Assembly: GCF_014083945.1 (NCBI RefSeq)
Contig: NZ_CP046444.1
Coordinates: forward strand, 2,852,001-2,916,000
Origin: Granulicella sp. 5B5
GTDB lineage: Bacteria; Acidobacteriota; Terriglobia; Terriglobales; Acidobacteriaceae
Length of the DNA stretch: 64,000 nt
Direction: 5' to 3'
Below, in pieces: positions 24,594-32,616 of the stretch. The first letter of the stretch is position 1. Each line of letters begins with the position of its first letter. The notes under the pieces were generated by a model. The model saw nothing but the letters and a program-made list of their open reading frames with translations, had not been told where the DNA came from and made no database searches. A program made the position numbers and the translations under genes.

Positions 24594-27445
24594 CGATTTT
24601 TGCGCTGGCGGGTCTTGGCTTTGCCGGTGAGCTTCTTTTCTTTGACCTTCGCTTTGGCGCGGTCCTTCTTTGAGGCGGTCTTTGGCTTGCCGGGGGCGCC
24701 GGTGTTGGCGACGGGTTCGGTGCCGGGGAGCAGGGCGAACTGGAGGCGGCGCTGCTGGCGGTCGATGCGGTCGAGGATGACTTCGACGCGCTGGCCCAGT
24801 GAGAAGACATGGCCGGTGCGGGAACCGACGATGGTGCGGTCGGTGTCGCGGAAGGTGTAGTGGTCGCCGGTGAGCGAGGTGAGCGGGACGAGGCCTTCGA
24901 TGAAGAGCTCGTTCAGCTCGACGAAGAAGCCGTACTTGGTGCAGGAGAGGATGACGGCGGGGAAGTCTTCGCCGACCTTGTCCTGCATGAACTTGATCTT
25001 CTTCCACTCGATGAGCTCGCGCTCGGCGTCGGCGGCGCGGCGCTCGGTCTGGGAGGTCTCGGCGGCGATGTCGTTGAGCTCTTCGGCGGAGATGGGTTCG
25101 GGCAGCGTTGCCTGGCTCGATGAAGCAGGTCTCTCCACGGCGCTGCGCTTCGGTCGAGATAACACATCATGGGTGGTACTGCTGTTGCCGCTTGCGGCGT
25201 GCTTGCCGCGTTTGCGGTCGAACTCGGTCTGCCAGGGCTGGGGGTCGGTGGAGAGGATGGGGACGCCGTGGGGGTTTGCGCCGCGGCGGAGCATCTCGCG
25301 GGTGAGGCGGTGGACGATGAGGTCGGGGTAGCGGCGGATGGGTGAGGTGAAGTGCGTGTAGCTGGGGCTGGCGAGGGCGAAGTGGCCTTCGTTCTGTTCG
25401 GCGTAGCGGGCCTGCTTTAAGGAGCGCAACATTAAGTAGGCGAGGATGCGCTCTTCCGCTGTGCCGCTGATGCGGCGGACGAGCTTTTGATAGAGCTGCG
25501 GGGTGACGGGGATGGATTCGGGGATCTCGTGTTGTTGAGGGGCGCGGGAGTCGCGACCGCGCGTGCTGCGCTGACGGCTGTCGCGGCGGTCGGACTTCAT
25601 GGTGAGCTTGCGGACGGGCAGGTTGCCGAGGCCGAGGGAGTGGCCGAAGGTGGCGGCGGTCTCTTCGAAGTCGACGATGCGTTTGGGGTCGGGCATCTCG
25701 TGGATGCGGTAGAGGGAGGGGATGGCGAGGGCTTCGAGCCAGTGGGCGACGCACTCGTTGGCGGAGAGCATGAACTCTTCAATGAGGCGATGAGACCAGC
25801 CTCGCTCAGAGCGGATGATGGCCTGCATGTTGCCGTCGGGATCGAATTGGACGATGGGCTCGGGCAGGTCGAAGTCGATGGAGCCGCGACGAACGCGCTT
25901 GGCGTTGAGGCGGAGCGCGAGCTCGAGCATGGCATCGAAGGCGCCGATCAGCTCGGGTTGTTCGAGGGCGATGCGTTCGCGCTCGGCGAGGTCTTCGGCG
26001 GTGGGTTCGGAGGTGATTTTGGTGTGCTGGTTCCAGTGAGACGCGTTGGGGCTGGCGTTGATGCAGTGCTGGACGCTGGTGTAGGTCATGCGGCGGGCGC
26101 TGCGGATGATGCCTTCGGTGACTCGGTAGGTGATGATTTCGCCGCGTGGGTCGACCTCCATGATGCAGCTGAGGACGAGGCGGTCTTCCTTGGGGAGGAG
26201 GCTGCACATGCCGCTGGAGAGCGCGTGCGGGAGCATGGGGACGGCGCGGTCGGGGAAGTAGACGCTGTTACCGCGGACGCGGGCTTCGGTGTCTAGCGCG
26301 GAGCCGGGGCGGACGTACCAGCTAACGTCGGCGATGTGGACCTGGAGCTCGGTGTTGCCGTTGGGGAGCGGGCGGACGAGGACGGCGTCGTCGAAGTCGC
26401 GGGCGGTTTCGCCGTCGATGGTGACGATGGGGAGACCGCGGAAGTCTTCGCGTGCAGCGAGATCTTCTATAGATAGAGTCGCTACGGTTTCCTGAGAGCG
26501 GTCGCTGGCTTCGGCGAGGACGGGCGCGGGGAAGGTGTGAGGGATGTGGTGCTTGCGGATGATGATCTCGACGTCGACACCGAAGGCGTCGGGCGGGCCG
26601 AGGACTTCGAGGATGCGGCCGCGGGCGGGGCGACCGGGCGTAGGGAAGGCGGTGATCTCGACGTCGACGGCGAGGCCTTCGAGGGGGAAGTCGGGATTGG
26701 CGGGCTGCCAGTCACGCTGGGTGTGGCGGGCTTCGTCGCCGAGCATGCGGTGGGGGGTGTCGGCGGCGAGAGGGACGGCCTCGTCGCCGGGTGGGATGCT
26801 GATGGCGCCGGAGATGCGCTCGTCGAGCGGAGTGACGTAGTTGCCGGTGGGGGCTGTGGGTGCCTGATCCGAAGTGCGGCGACCGTGGGGGCGGGCGTAG
26901 TGGAAGATGCCGACGACGGTGGGATTGCGACGGGTAAGAATGCGGGCGATGCGACCACTGCGGCGGCCATCTCGGGCGGGGGGCGCTTCGTCGACGAGGA
27001 CGAGGTCGCCCTGCATGGCGCCGTTGATCTCGTTTGGAGGGATAAAGATATCGCCATCGCGGCCTGCGGAGGGGGAATCGGGACGGACAAAGCCGAATCC
27101 GTCGCGATGAAGATCGAGCCTGCCACTGATGAGACGGTCGCGAGACGACTTTAAAGAGGCCTCCATGCCCTTAAAGGGTTGAAAACGGGGGGTACGTTGG
27201 TCGCTAGGGGATACATCCCTGGGTTTGGGGTCTGACCCGGGAATGGACCAGGCGTCGTCGCCTGCGCGGACGAGTTCACCACGGGCAACCATGCGTGTGA
27301 GCTGCTCGAGGAGTAAGCGCCGCTCGCGCCCGCCACCCAGGCCAAGCTCGCGGATGAGCTGCTTATAGCCGGCGCGATGACCGGCAGAACGGCTGATTCT
27401 ACTGAGTAAATCGCGGTCGGAGCGTGGATAGGGGGTGTGAGCCAT
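24590..27445 (-). CDS. rnr: Ribonuclease R
   Basis: 951-residue processive 3'-5' exoribonuclease of the RNB family. An N-terminal winged helix (LLSRISRSAGHRAGYKQLIR) precedes cold-shock/OB domains to about residue 340. The RNB catalytic domain has DGETARDFDDAV near residue 345, whose aspartates bind the metals, and ends with FTSPIRRYPDLIVHRLTREM. A C-terminal S1 domain (about 828-910) and a Lys/Arg-rich tail follow. Residues about 756-781 (SSTTHDVLSRPKRSAVERPA) are encoded by a dispersed repeat element, absent from the family core. Longer than E. coli RNase R (813). Confidence 0.95.
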   Translation of the reverse strand: MAHTPYPRSDRDLLSRISRSAGHRAGYKQLIRELGLGGGRERRLLLEQLTRMVARGELVRAGDDAWSIPGSDPKPRDVSPSDQRTPRFQPFKGMEASLKSSRDRLISGRLDLHRDGFGFVRPDSPSAGRDGDIFIPPNEINGAMQGDLVLVDEAPPARDGRRSGRIARILTRRNPTVVGIFHYARPHGRRTSDQAPTAPTGNYVTPLDERISGAISIPPGDEAVPLAADTPHRMLGDEARHTQRDWQPANPDFPLEGLAVDVEITAFPTPGRPARGRILEVLGPPDAFGVDVEIIIRKHHIPHTFPAPVLAEASDRSQETVATLSIEDLAAREDFRGLPIVTIDGETARDFDDAVLVRPLPNGNTELQVHIADVSWYVRPGSALDTEARVRGNSVYFPDRAVPMLPHALSSGMCSLLPKEDRLVLSCIMEVDPRGEIITYRVTEGIIRSARRMTYTSVQHCINASPNASHWNQHTKITSEPTAEDLAERERIALEQPELIGAFDAMLELALRLNAKRVRRGSIDFDLPEPIVQFDPDGNMQAIIRSERGWSHRLIEEFMLSANECVAHWLEALAIPSLYRIHEMPDPKRIVDFEETAATFGHSLGLGNLPVRKLTMKSDRRDSRQRSTRGRDSRAPQQHEIPESIPVTPQLYQKLVRRISGTAEERILAYLMLRSLKQARYAEQNEGHFALASPSYTHFTSPIRRYPDLIVHRLTREMLRRGANPHGVPILSTDPQPWQTEFDRKRGKHAASGNSSTTHDVLSRPKRSAVERPASSSQATLPEPISAEELNDIAAETSQTERRAADAERELIEWKKIKFMQDKVGEDFPAVILSCTKYGFFVELNELFIEGLVPLTSLTGDHYTFRDTDRTIVGSRTGHVFSLGQRVEVILDRIDRQQRRLQFALLPGTEPVANTGAPGKPKTASKKDRAKAKVKEKKLTGKAKTRQRKNR
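25113..25180. repeat. Family D repeat inside rnr, in frame
   Basis: GCAGGTCTCTCC then GCGCTGCGCTTCGGTCGAG and ATAACACATCATGGGTGGTA match the flanks of the intergenic elements at 59304-59365 and 4000-4050, without their inner GCATCGC palindrome. The insertion keeps the rnr frame open and lies in a linker between the RNB and S1 domains. Confidence 0.65.
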
Positions 27446-27544
27446 CTATGTATTCGCCTTTGCTTGAGGATACGCGGAGCTGAGACGAAGCGTGCAGGAG
27501 GTGCGGGAAGGATGGCTTACCGATCAATAAGTACGCCTGAAACG

Positions 27545-27727
27545 AAGTTACCAAAAGCTCTAGTGGTGGTTCTAAGCGGAAAGTTACCGTCATGACATAG
27601 GTAATGGTTACGGAATAGACGATCCGTATCCTCTTCTGGCATATGGACTTAGCGCGGTGCTGCCGATAGCTTGATGACAGCTAAACAACACGGCGAAAGA
27701 TTCTGAACTACCCAAATTGAAGTTACC
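27545..27727 (+). promoter_or_regulatory. Three AAGTTACC boxes upstream of the small exported peptide
   Basis: Identical octamers at 27545-27552, 27581-27588 and 27720-27727 in the 300-base gap between rnr and the peptide gene. The gap is lower in GC than its surroundings and has no gene. The last box ends 4 bases before the ribosome site, so these may be operators; no protein is known. Confidence 0.35.
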
Positions 27728-27745
27728 TGACAAGGAGAAATCATC

Positions 27746-27922
27746 ATGAAGAACAATATCGTCCGCCTTTTCGTCCTGTCCCTTACTGTTGCCGGCTTCG
27801 GTGCCGCTTCGGTTGCCGCCCATGCCCGCACGACGAACAAGGCTTCGGTTGCCCCGATGGGCATCGTAGGTTCGCAGTCGCTCTGCGCCCCCAGCGATCC
27901 CTCAGCCTGCGGCATGCAGTAA
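27746..27922 (+). CDS. Small exported peptide, 58 residues
   Basis: ATG 27746 lies 8 bases after a strong AAGGAG (27732-27737). The product has a clear signal peptide (MKNNIVRLFVLSLTVAGFGA then ASVAAHA). The mature part is about 30 residues and ends LCAPSDPSACGMQ, with two cysteines eight residues apart. No family is recognised. It lies upstream of the seven-helix protein on the same strand, with two hairpins between them, so the two may form one regulated unit. It could be a secreted signal, a processed peptide or a small periplasmic partner; none of these is shown by sequence. Confidence 0.7.
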   Translation: MKNNIVRLFVLSLTVAGFGAASVAAHARTTNKASVAPMGIVGSQSLCAPSDPSACGMQ

Positions 27923-27931
27923 GAAAAATGG

Positions 27932-28016
27932 CGGTCTGGGGTGAGACCGAACCATAAAAATATCTTTGTGCTCTGTTGATTCTCCGGGTTCAGCCTCTTA
28001 TGATCGAGGCTGAACC
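27932..28016 (+). promoter_or_regulatory. Two hairpins between peptide and 7TM genes
   Basis: First hairpin CGGTCT-GGGGTG-AGACCG (27932-27949). Second, perfect 11-bp stem GGTTCAGCCTC with an 8-base loop and GAGGCTGAACC (27987-28016), ending 7 bases before the GGGGGGA ribosome site of the next gene. They could attenuate read-through or stabilise the upstream message. Confidence 0.55.
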
Positions 28017-28035
28017 TTCCCTGGGGGGATTCGTG

Positions 28036-28986
28036 ATGAGCACGATAGCGCTTCTGAAATACGCAGACTTTGTCGTGATAATCGTGACCGTTTGCGCTTT
28101 GGTCGTGATGTGGCGTAAATCGCTGGTCACCAGGTTCAAGGCGCTGGCACTCTACTTAGTTTCCATCGTCGTCATCGAATCGATTCAGATTCCTCTCCTC
28201 TTCTTTCGCAGATCAATGGGAATTGACCTGCACGTTGCGTACAAGGTGTTTTTCTATAGCAACGAAGTTCTTGCTGTGATCCAGGCTGTGTTGATGGTTG
28301 CGATCATCTACAGCATCTTTCAGAATGCCATGAGGCCGTTGAAGGGCTTGCAGCGCATGGGAACCCTGGTGTTCAAGTGGGTTGCGGCGGTATCGGCTCT
28401 TCTTGCAGGTGTGCTGGCCCTGGGGCCGCATGTGTTCTCGACGGGCTTTGCTTTGACGATTGCCGTCACCACCGTGATTGAACGTGCGCAGGAAGGGATC
28501 AATGTGCTGACCCTCTGCCTGCTGCTGTTTGTGTGTCTCGCGATCAAGCCGCTGGGATTGACGTTCCGTAGCCATGTGTTCGGTGTTGCGCTCGGACTGG
28601 GGATTATCTCGACGACAGAACTGGTGCAGGCGGCGTGGTTCTGGACGAGTGGAGCCCATTCGGTCTACTCGCCGATCTACCTGTTTGGCACGATCGGCTA
28701 CATTGTGGCGATGGGTACGTGGGGTGTGTACCTGGTGATTCCAGAGCCGGAGCGGAGGATGATTCTGCTGCCGACGACGTCGCCGTTCTTTCACTGGAAC
28801 CGCATCTCGGAGGCGCTGGGTGATGCTCCCGGCCATGTGGCGATCGGTTTCAAGCCGAGCATGATCTCGCCGACTGAGGTGAAGGTGATGACGGCCATGA
28901 GCAGAGCTGCGCGGGAGCGCGAGGCTGCTTCGGTAGCAGCGGAGTCCAAGGCACAGGCTGAGATGGATTCGATCGCAGTTTCGTAA
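28036..28986 (+). CDS. Seven-helix membrane protein of unknown function
   Basis: 316 residues with seven hydrophobic helices between about residues 7 and 245 (for example FVVIIVTVCALVVMW, YLVSIVVIESIQIPLLFF and YLFGTIGYIVAMGTWGVYLV). A cytosolic C-terminal tail of about 70 residues is rich in Ala, Glu and Arg (MSRAAREREAASVAAESKAQ) and may coil. ATG 28036 follows GGGGGGA by 7 bases; an earlier in-frame start at 27976 would place the hairpin inside the gene. Receptor-like topology beside a secreted peptide gene is suggestive, but I know no matching characterised family. Confidence 0.72.
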   Translation: MSTIALLKYADFVVIIVTVCALVVMWRKSLVTRFKALALYLVSIVVIESIQIPLLFFRRSMGIDLHVAYKVFFYSNEVLAVIQAVLMVAIIYSIFQNAMRPLKGLQRMGTLVFKWVAAVSALLAGVLALGPHVFSTGFALTIAVTTVIERAQEGINVLTLCLLLFVCLAIKPLGLTFRSHVFGVALGLGIISTTELVQAAWFWTSGAHSVYSPIYLFGTIGYIVAMGTWGVYLVIPEPERRMILLPTTSPFFHWNRISEALGDAPGHVAIGFKPSMISPTEVKVMTAMSRAAREREAASVAAESKAQAEMDSIAVS

Positions 28987-29014
28987 GGTCAAACACTAAG
29001 TTAGTACTTCAGAG

Positions 29015-29042
29015 CGAGCAGGGCGAATGATCGCCCTGCTCG
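29015..29042 (+). terminator. Rho-independent terminator after the 7TM gene
   Basis: Perfect 12-bp stem CGAGCAGGGCGA, loop ATGA, and TCGCCCTGCTCG, followed by TTGTAGTTT. Confidence 0.85.
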
Positions 29043-29093
29043 TTGTAGTTTGAGGTGGGTTGTGTTCGAGAGGGTGAGGAACAGGATGCTGCG

Positions 29094-30434
29094 ATGGAGC
29101 CGGTAACGCATGTGCTGACAGGAGCCTGTCTTGCGCGGGCCGGTTTCAATCGGCGGGCGGCGTATGCGACGCTGACGATGGCGATTGCGGCGGAGATGCC
29201 GGACATCGATACGCTGTGGAGCCTGCGTGGGCCGGTGGAAGGGTTTGCGCACCATCGGGGGATTACGCATACGTTTGTGGGGCTGCCGTTTGAGGCGGCG
29301 GCGCTGGTGGGTGCGGTGTACCTGCTGCATCGGTGGCGCGTGGCGCGGGCGAAACGAGTGCGGATCGGGCAGAAGTTTTCGGCGAAGCCGCTGACGAAGG
29401 CCCCGGTGCGGTGGTGGGCGTTGTATGGGTGCGCACTGGTGGCGCTGTTGAGCCATCTGCTGCTGGACTATACGAACAACTATGGGCTGCGGCCGTTTTA
29501 TCCGTTCAATACGCACTGGTATGCGGCGTCGATTGTGTTCATCTTCGATCCGGTGATGTTTGGTCTGCTGCTGGTGGCGCTGGCTGTGCCGTCGCTGTTT
29601 GGGCTGGTGAGCGCGGAGGTCGGGGCGAAACGCCCGGTGTTCCGCGGGCGCGGATGGGCGATCGCGGCGCTGCTGTGCGTGCTGGGATGGTGGACGCTGC
29701 GGTATATGGAACGGCAGCGGGCGGTGGAGATCGCGATGTTGCAGAGCTATGAGCAGCAACAGGCGCCGGTCGCTATGCCGGTGCCGAGTCCGAGCGCTCC
29801 TGCGCCAGAGAGTTCGCCGGATGCTTCGGGTAGAGAGGCGGGGACGCAGACGGCGGCGGATGGGGCTATGGGCGAAAGAACGGCGGCTGTGGTGTCCGTG
29901 CCGCCGGCACAGCAACAGAGCGAATTGGTGCAGCCGCCGCCGGTGCTGTTGACGGTGCAGCGGGTTGAGGCGAGCCCGGAGCCGGTGAACCCGTTTCACT
30001 GGGCGGTCGTGATGGACTTTGGGCCGCTGTATCAGCTGGCGACGATCGAGGCGCGGTCCGGGACCGTGCTGATGAGCGAGGTGACGTATCCGAAGCCACC
30101 GAGCGATGCGGCGATTCGGGCGGCAGAGGCTAGTGCGTTGGGGCGCGCGTATCTGGACTGGTCGGCGATGCCGGTGATTACCGAAGATGAGCCGACGGTG
30201 GGTGGTGCGGCGTCTTCGACCAGGAAGGTGACGTTTCGCGATCCGCGGTTTATGGGCAGCGTGTCCTGGCTGGAGCGGTCTGGCAGGACGCCGTTGACCG
30301 CTGAGGTGAAGGTGAATGCCGCGGGGCGCGTGGTGGAGGAGACGATGGACGGTCGCGTGGAGACGCGGCGGCCAATCCTGATGCCGGATGTGAGCCGCTT
30401 TCGTTGGAGCGACTTCGGCTTGAGCCGGAAGTAA
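29094..30434 (+). CDS. YdjM-type metal-dependent hydrolase family membrane protein
   Basis: 446 residues. The N-terminal half matches the LexA-regulated YdjM-like inner-membrane family: MEPVTHVLTGACLARAGF, EMPDIDTLW, HHRGITHT and LSHLLLDYTNNYG, with four or five helices and conserved His/Asp that suggest a metal site. Residues about 220-305 are a Pro/Gln/Ser-rich linker. A C-terminal domain (NPFHWAVVMDFGPLYQLATI onward) is added. The linker and extra domain make it longer than E. coli YdjM (about 196). ATG 29094 follows AGGA. The enzymatic role is unproven in the family. Confidence 0.8.
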   Translation: MEPVTHVLTGACLARAGFNRRAAYATLTMAIAAEMPDIDTLWSLRGPVEGFAHHRGITHTFVGLPFEAAALVGAVYLLHRWRVARAKRVRIGQKFSAKPLTKAPVRWWALYGCALVALLSHLLLDYTNNYGLRPFYPFNTHWYAASIVFIFDPVMFGLLLVALAVPSLFGLVSAEVGAKRPVFRGRGWAIAALLCVLGWWTLRYMERQRAVEIAMLQSYEQQQAPVAMPVPSPSAPAPESSPDASGREAGTQTAADGAMGERTAAVVSVPPAQQQSELVQPPPVLLTVQRVEASPEPVNPFHWAVVMDFGPLYQLATIEARSGTVLMSEVTYPKPPSDAAIRAAEASALGRAYLDWSAMPVITEDEPTVGGAASSTRKVTFRDPRFMGSVSWLERSGRTPLTAEVKVNAAGRVVEETMDGRVETRRPILMPDVSRFRWSDFGLSRK

Positions 30435-30540
30435 GCTTTCATTAGATAGTGGCTGCTTCCGCGGATGAGATGAGCGCGCAGATTGACGGTTCTTCCGGAG
30501 TGTATCCGTGGCGTGTTCCGTTACAATCTAGGCAGGCGTT

Positions 30541-31119
30541 ATGTTGCGCCGATTTTTCCTGTACAGCAAAGGCCCAACGATCATGCTAGCCTTCCTCGTT
30601 CTCTTTCTCGCAGCCCTGAGCCGCCTGATCCCGCACGTGAACCACGCGGTTGCGTTCAACTTCACGGCGGTAGGCGCGGGGTTGCTGTTCTTCGGGTCGC
30701 GGCGTCCACGATGGCAGACGGTGGTGGCGGTCGCGGTGATGGCGCTGATGGATGTGTACCTGACGACGCAGGTGTACTCCTATCCGTTCCATGTGCGGGC
30801 GTACCTGGTGACGTGGGTCTGGTATGCGGCGGTGTGTTTGACGGGCAGTGCGCTGCTGCGGAAGGTAACGGCGCTGCGTGTGGTGGCCGGTGTGCTGGCT
30901 TCGGCAACGAGCTTCTTTGTGTTGAGCAATTTTGTGGTGTGGGCTGGCAGCGGGATGTATCCGCACAGCATGGCTGGACTGGCGAGCTGCTATGCGTCGG
31001 CAGTGCCGTTCTATGTGAATGATCTGATCTCGACTGCGATGGTGTCGGCGGTGCTGTTTGGGCTGCCCGCGCTGGCGGTGAAGATGCGCGAAGAGCAGAG
31101 CGTTGCGGGCAGAGTGTAG
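30541..31119 (+). CDS. DUF6580-like membrane protein
   Basis: 192 residues with five to six helices, starting IMLAFLVLFLAALSRLIPHV and HAVAFNFTAVGAGLLFFGSR. The pattern resembles ECF transporter S-component-like DUF6580 proteins, whose ligand is unknown. A TACAAT at 30522-30527 precedes ATG 30541. ATG 30583 is an alternative that begins directly with the first helix and fits the family better, though it lacks a good ribosome site. Confidence 0.7.
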   Translation: MLRRFFLYSKGPTIMLAFLVLFLAALSRLIPHVNHAVAFNFTAVGAGLLFFGSRRPRWQTVVAVAVMALMDVYLTTQVYSYPFHVRAYLVTWVWYAAVCLTGSALLRKVTALRVVAGVLASATSFFVLSNFVVWAGSGMYPHSMAGLASCYASAVPFYVNDLISTAMVSAVLFGLPALAVKMREEQSVAGRV

Positions 31120-31123
31120 GGAT

Positions 31124-31154
31124 CAGGAAGTAGGAGATAGGAAGTAGGAAATAG
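31124..31154. repeat. Heptamer TAG repeat after the DUF6580-like gene
   Basis: Units AGGAAGT, AGGAGAT, AGGAAGT, AGGAAAT with TAG at 31131, 31138, 31145 and 31152, closing all three frames five bases after the stop. The last unit is part of the terminator stem. Confidence 0.8.
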
Positions 31155-31180
31155 AGGCTGCCAGGTGGCGGCCTCTATTT
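31149..31180 (+). terminator. Rho-independent terminator
   Basis: Stem AAATAGAGGC/GCCTCTATTT extended by TGCC-AGGT-GGCG, then TTGTTTG. Terminates the DUF6580-like transcript before the mog gene. Confidence 0.85.
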
Positions 31181-31205
31181 GTTTGCGGTCGGATATGCTG
31201 GAGCG

Positions 31206-31706
31206 ATGAGTTTGAGTTCGCTGACAGGTAGACATGCGGTGGTGGTGACGGTGAGCGATCGCTGCTTTCGGGGTGAGCAGGTGGACCTCTCCGGGCCGGC
31301 GCTGGTGGCGGTGTTGCAGGATGCTGGCGCGGATGCGGTGGACCTGCTGGTGGTGCCGGATGAGCAGGCCGAGATCGAGGCTCTGCTGCGATCGCTGGCC
31401 GGGTGGGCGGAACTGATTGTGACAACCGGTGGAACGGGAATTGCGGCGCGGGATGTGACTCCTGAGGCGACGCTGGCGGTTTGTGAGCGGATGGTGCCGG
31501 GGCTGGCTGAGGTGATGCGTCAGGATGGGATGAAGTACACTCCGTTTGCGGCGTTGAGCCGGGGCGTTTGCGGCGTATGTGCCGGTGCGCTGGTGGTGAA
31601 TGTGCCGGGGAGCCCGGCGGGTGCGAAGAGCTCGTTGCTGGCGGTGCTGCCGCTGCTGGGACATGCGCTGGATCTGCTGGCGGGCAAGACCGAGCACACG
31701 GGCTAA
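31206..31706 (+). CDS. MogA/MoaB family molybdopterin adenylyltransferase-like protein
   Basis: 166 residues of the MoCF-binding fold. [20 protein letters not shown], the nucleotide-binding [17 protein letters not shown], and [20 protein letters not shown] are all conserved. In MogA this adenylates molybdopterin before molybdenum insertion; MoaB homologues are closely similar and cannot be excluded. ATG 31206 is preceded by TATGCT 6 bases upstream and a close GGAG. No other molybdenum-cofactor gene is in the window. Confidence 0.87.
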   Translation: MSLSSLTGRHAVVVTVSDRCFRGEQVDLSGPALVAVLQDAGADAVDLLVVPDEQAEIEALLRSLAGWAELIVTTGGTGIAARDVTPEATLAVCERMVPGLAEVMRQDGMKYTPFAALSRGVCGVCAGALVVNVPGSPAGAKSSLLAVLPLLGHALDLLAGKTEHTG

Positions 31707-31770
31707 GTGGTGTATGTCCATCTGGGTGTAACGTTCGTGCGGGCGGCTGCGCGGTAAGATAAAGGGACAC

Positions 31771-32418
31771 GTGAAACTCGGACCGATCGCTCTACTGCAC
31801 AAGTTTTCGACTGTCATCTTTGCCGTGCTGAAGCCGCTGGGGCTTTGGGGCGTGGGCGGGCTGGCGCTGCTGGATTCGGCGCTGATCCCGATACCGGGCT
31901 CGATGGACAGCGTGATTGTGGGCTATGTTCATGCAGAGCCGCACAAGTTTTTTCTGTACTGCCTGATGGCGGCGGGGGCTTCGACGGTGGGGTCGCTGGT
32001 GCCGTTTTATGTCGGGCGCGCGGGCGGAGAGCTGTTTCTGCTGAAGCGCGTAGACCGTGAGCGCTATGAACGGATGCGCGACCGGTTCGAGAGGCAGGAG
32101 TTCTTCGCGATCCTGATCCCGTCGCTGGGGCCGCCGCCGACGCCGTTGAAGGTGTTCCAGTTTGCGGCTGGGGTGTTCGAGATGCGGCCGGGGCCGTTTC
32201 TGCTGGCGACGTTTACGGGCAAGATGATGCAATACCTGGTGTTCTCGCTGCTGACGATCTGGTTCGGGCCGACACTGATTCATCAGATACGAGAGATGAT
32301 GAGGGACCACCACAGTGTGGTGCTGGGCGTTTCGGTGGCGGCGGTGGCGTGGCTGGCGTTCTACATCGTGCGGAAGGTGTTCGACCGGCGCAAGGGCGAG
32401 ACGCTTCCGGGCGAGTAG
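31771..32418 (+). CDS. DedA/YqaA-like VTT-domain membrane protein
   Basis: 215 residues with four to five helices. Family landmarks are LLDSALIPIPGSMDSVIVGY, ASTVGSLVPFYVGRAGGELF and the segment FFAILIPSLGPPPTPLKVFQ where DedA proteins carry their re-entrant loop. Related proteins move undecaprenyl phosphate or phospholipids across the inner membrane. GTG 31771 follows AAAGGG. The first residues MKLGPIALLHKF are cytosolic or begin the re-entrant helix. Confidence 0.8.
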   Translation: MKLGPIALLHKFSTVIFAVLKPLGLWGVGGLALLDSALIPIPGSMDSVIVGYVHAEPHKFFLYCLMAAGASTVGSLVPFYVGRAGGELFLLKRVDRERYERMRDRFERQEFFAILIPSLGPPPTPLKVFQFAAGVFEMRPGPFLLATFTGKMMQYLVFSLLTIWFGPTLIHQIREMMRDHHSVVLGVSVAAVAWLAFYIVRKVFDRRKGETLPGE

Positions 32419-32616
32419 GCGCGGGGAGGCAAAACGGCTCCGGGATGAGAGAATAGAGGGAGCCCGCGTGGCCGCACCCTGACGGTGTACTCCGGTTTTA
32501 GCCGGATTCGTTGTGAAGGGTCCGAATGTACAAGTTTTCCCACGGCGCGTGCCGGTTTCCTACTTCGGACGCGCAACATTCTGTGGGGGAAAACCGTCAG
32601 AGACCTAAGTAACCGA

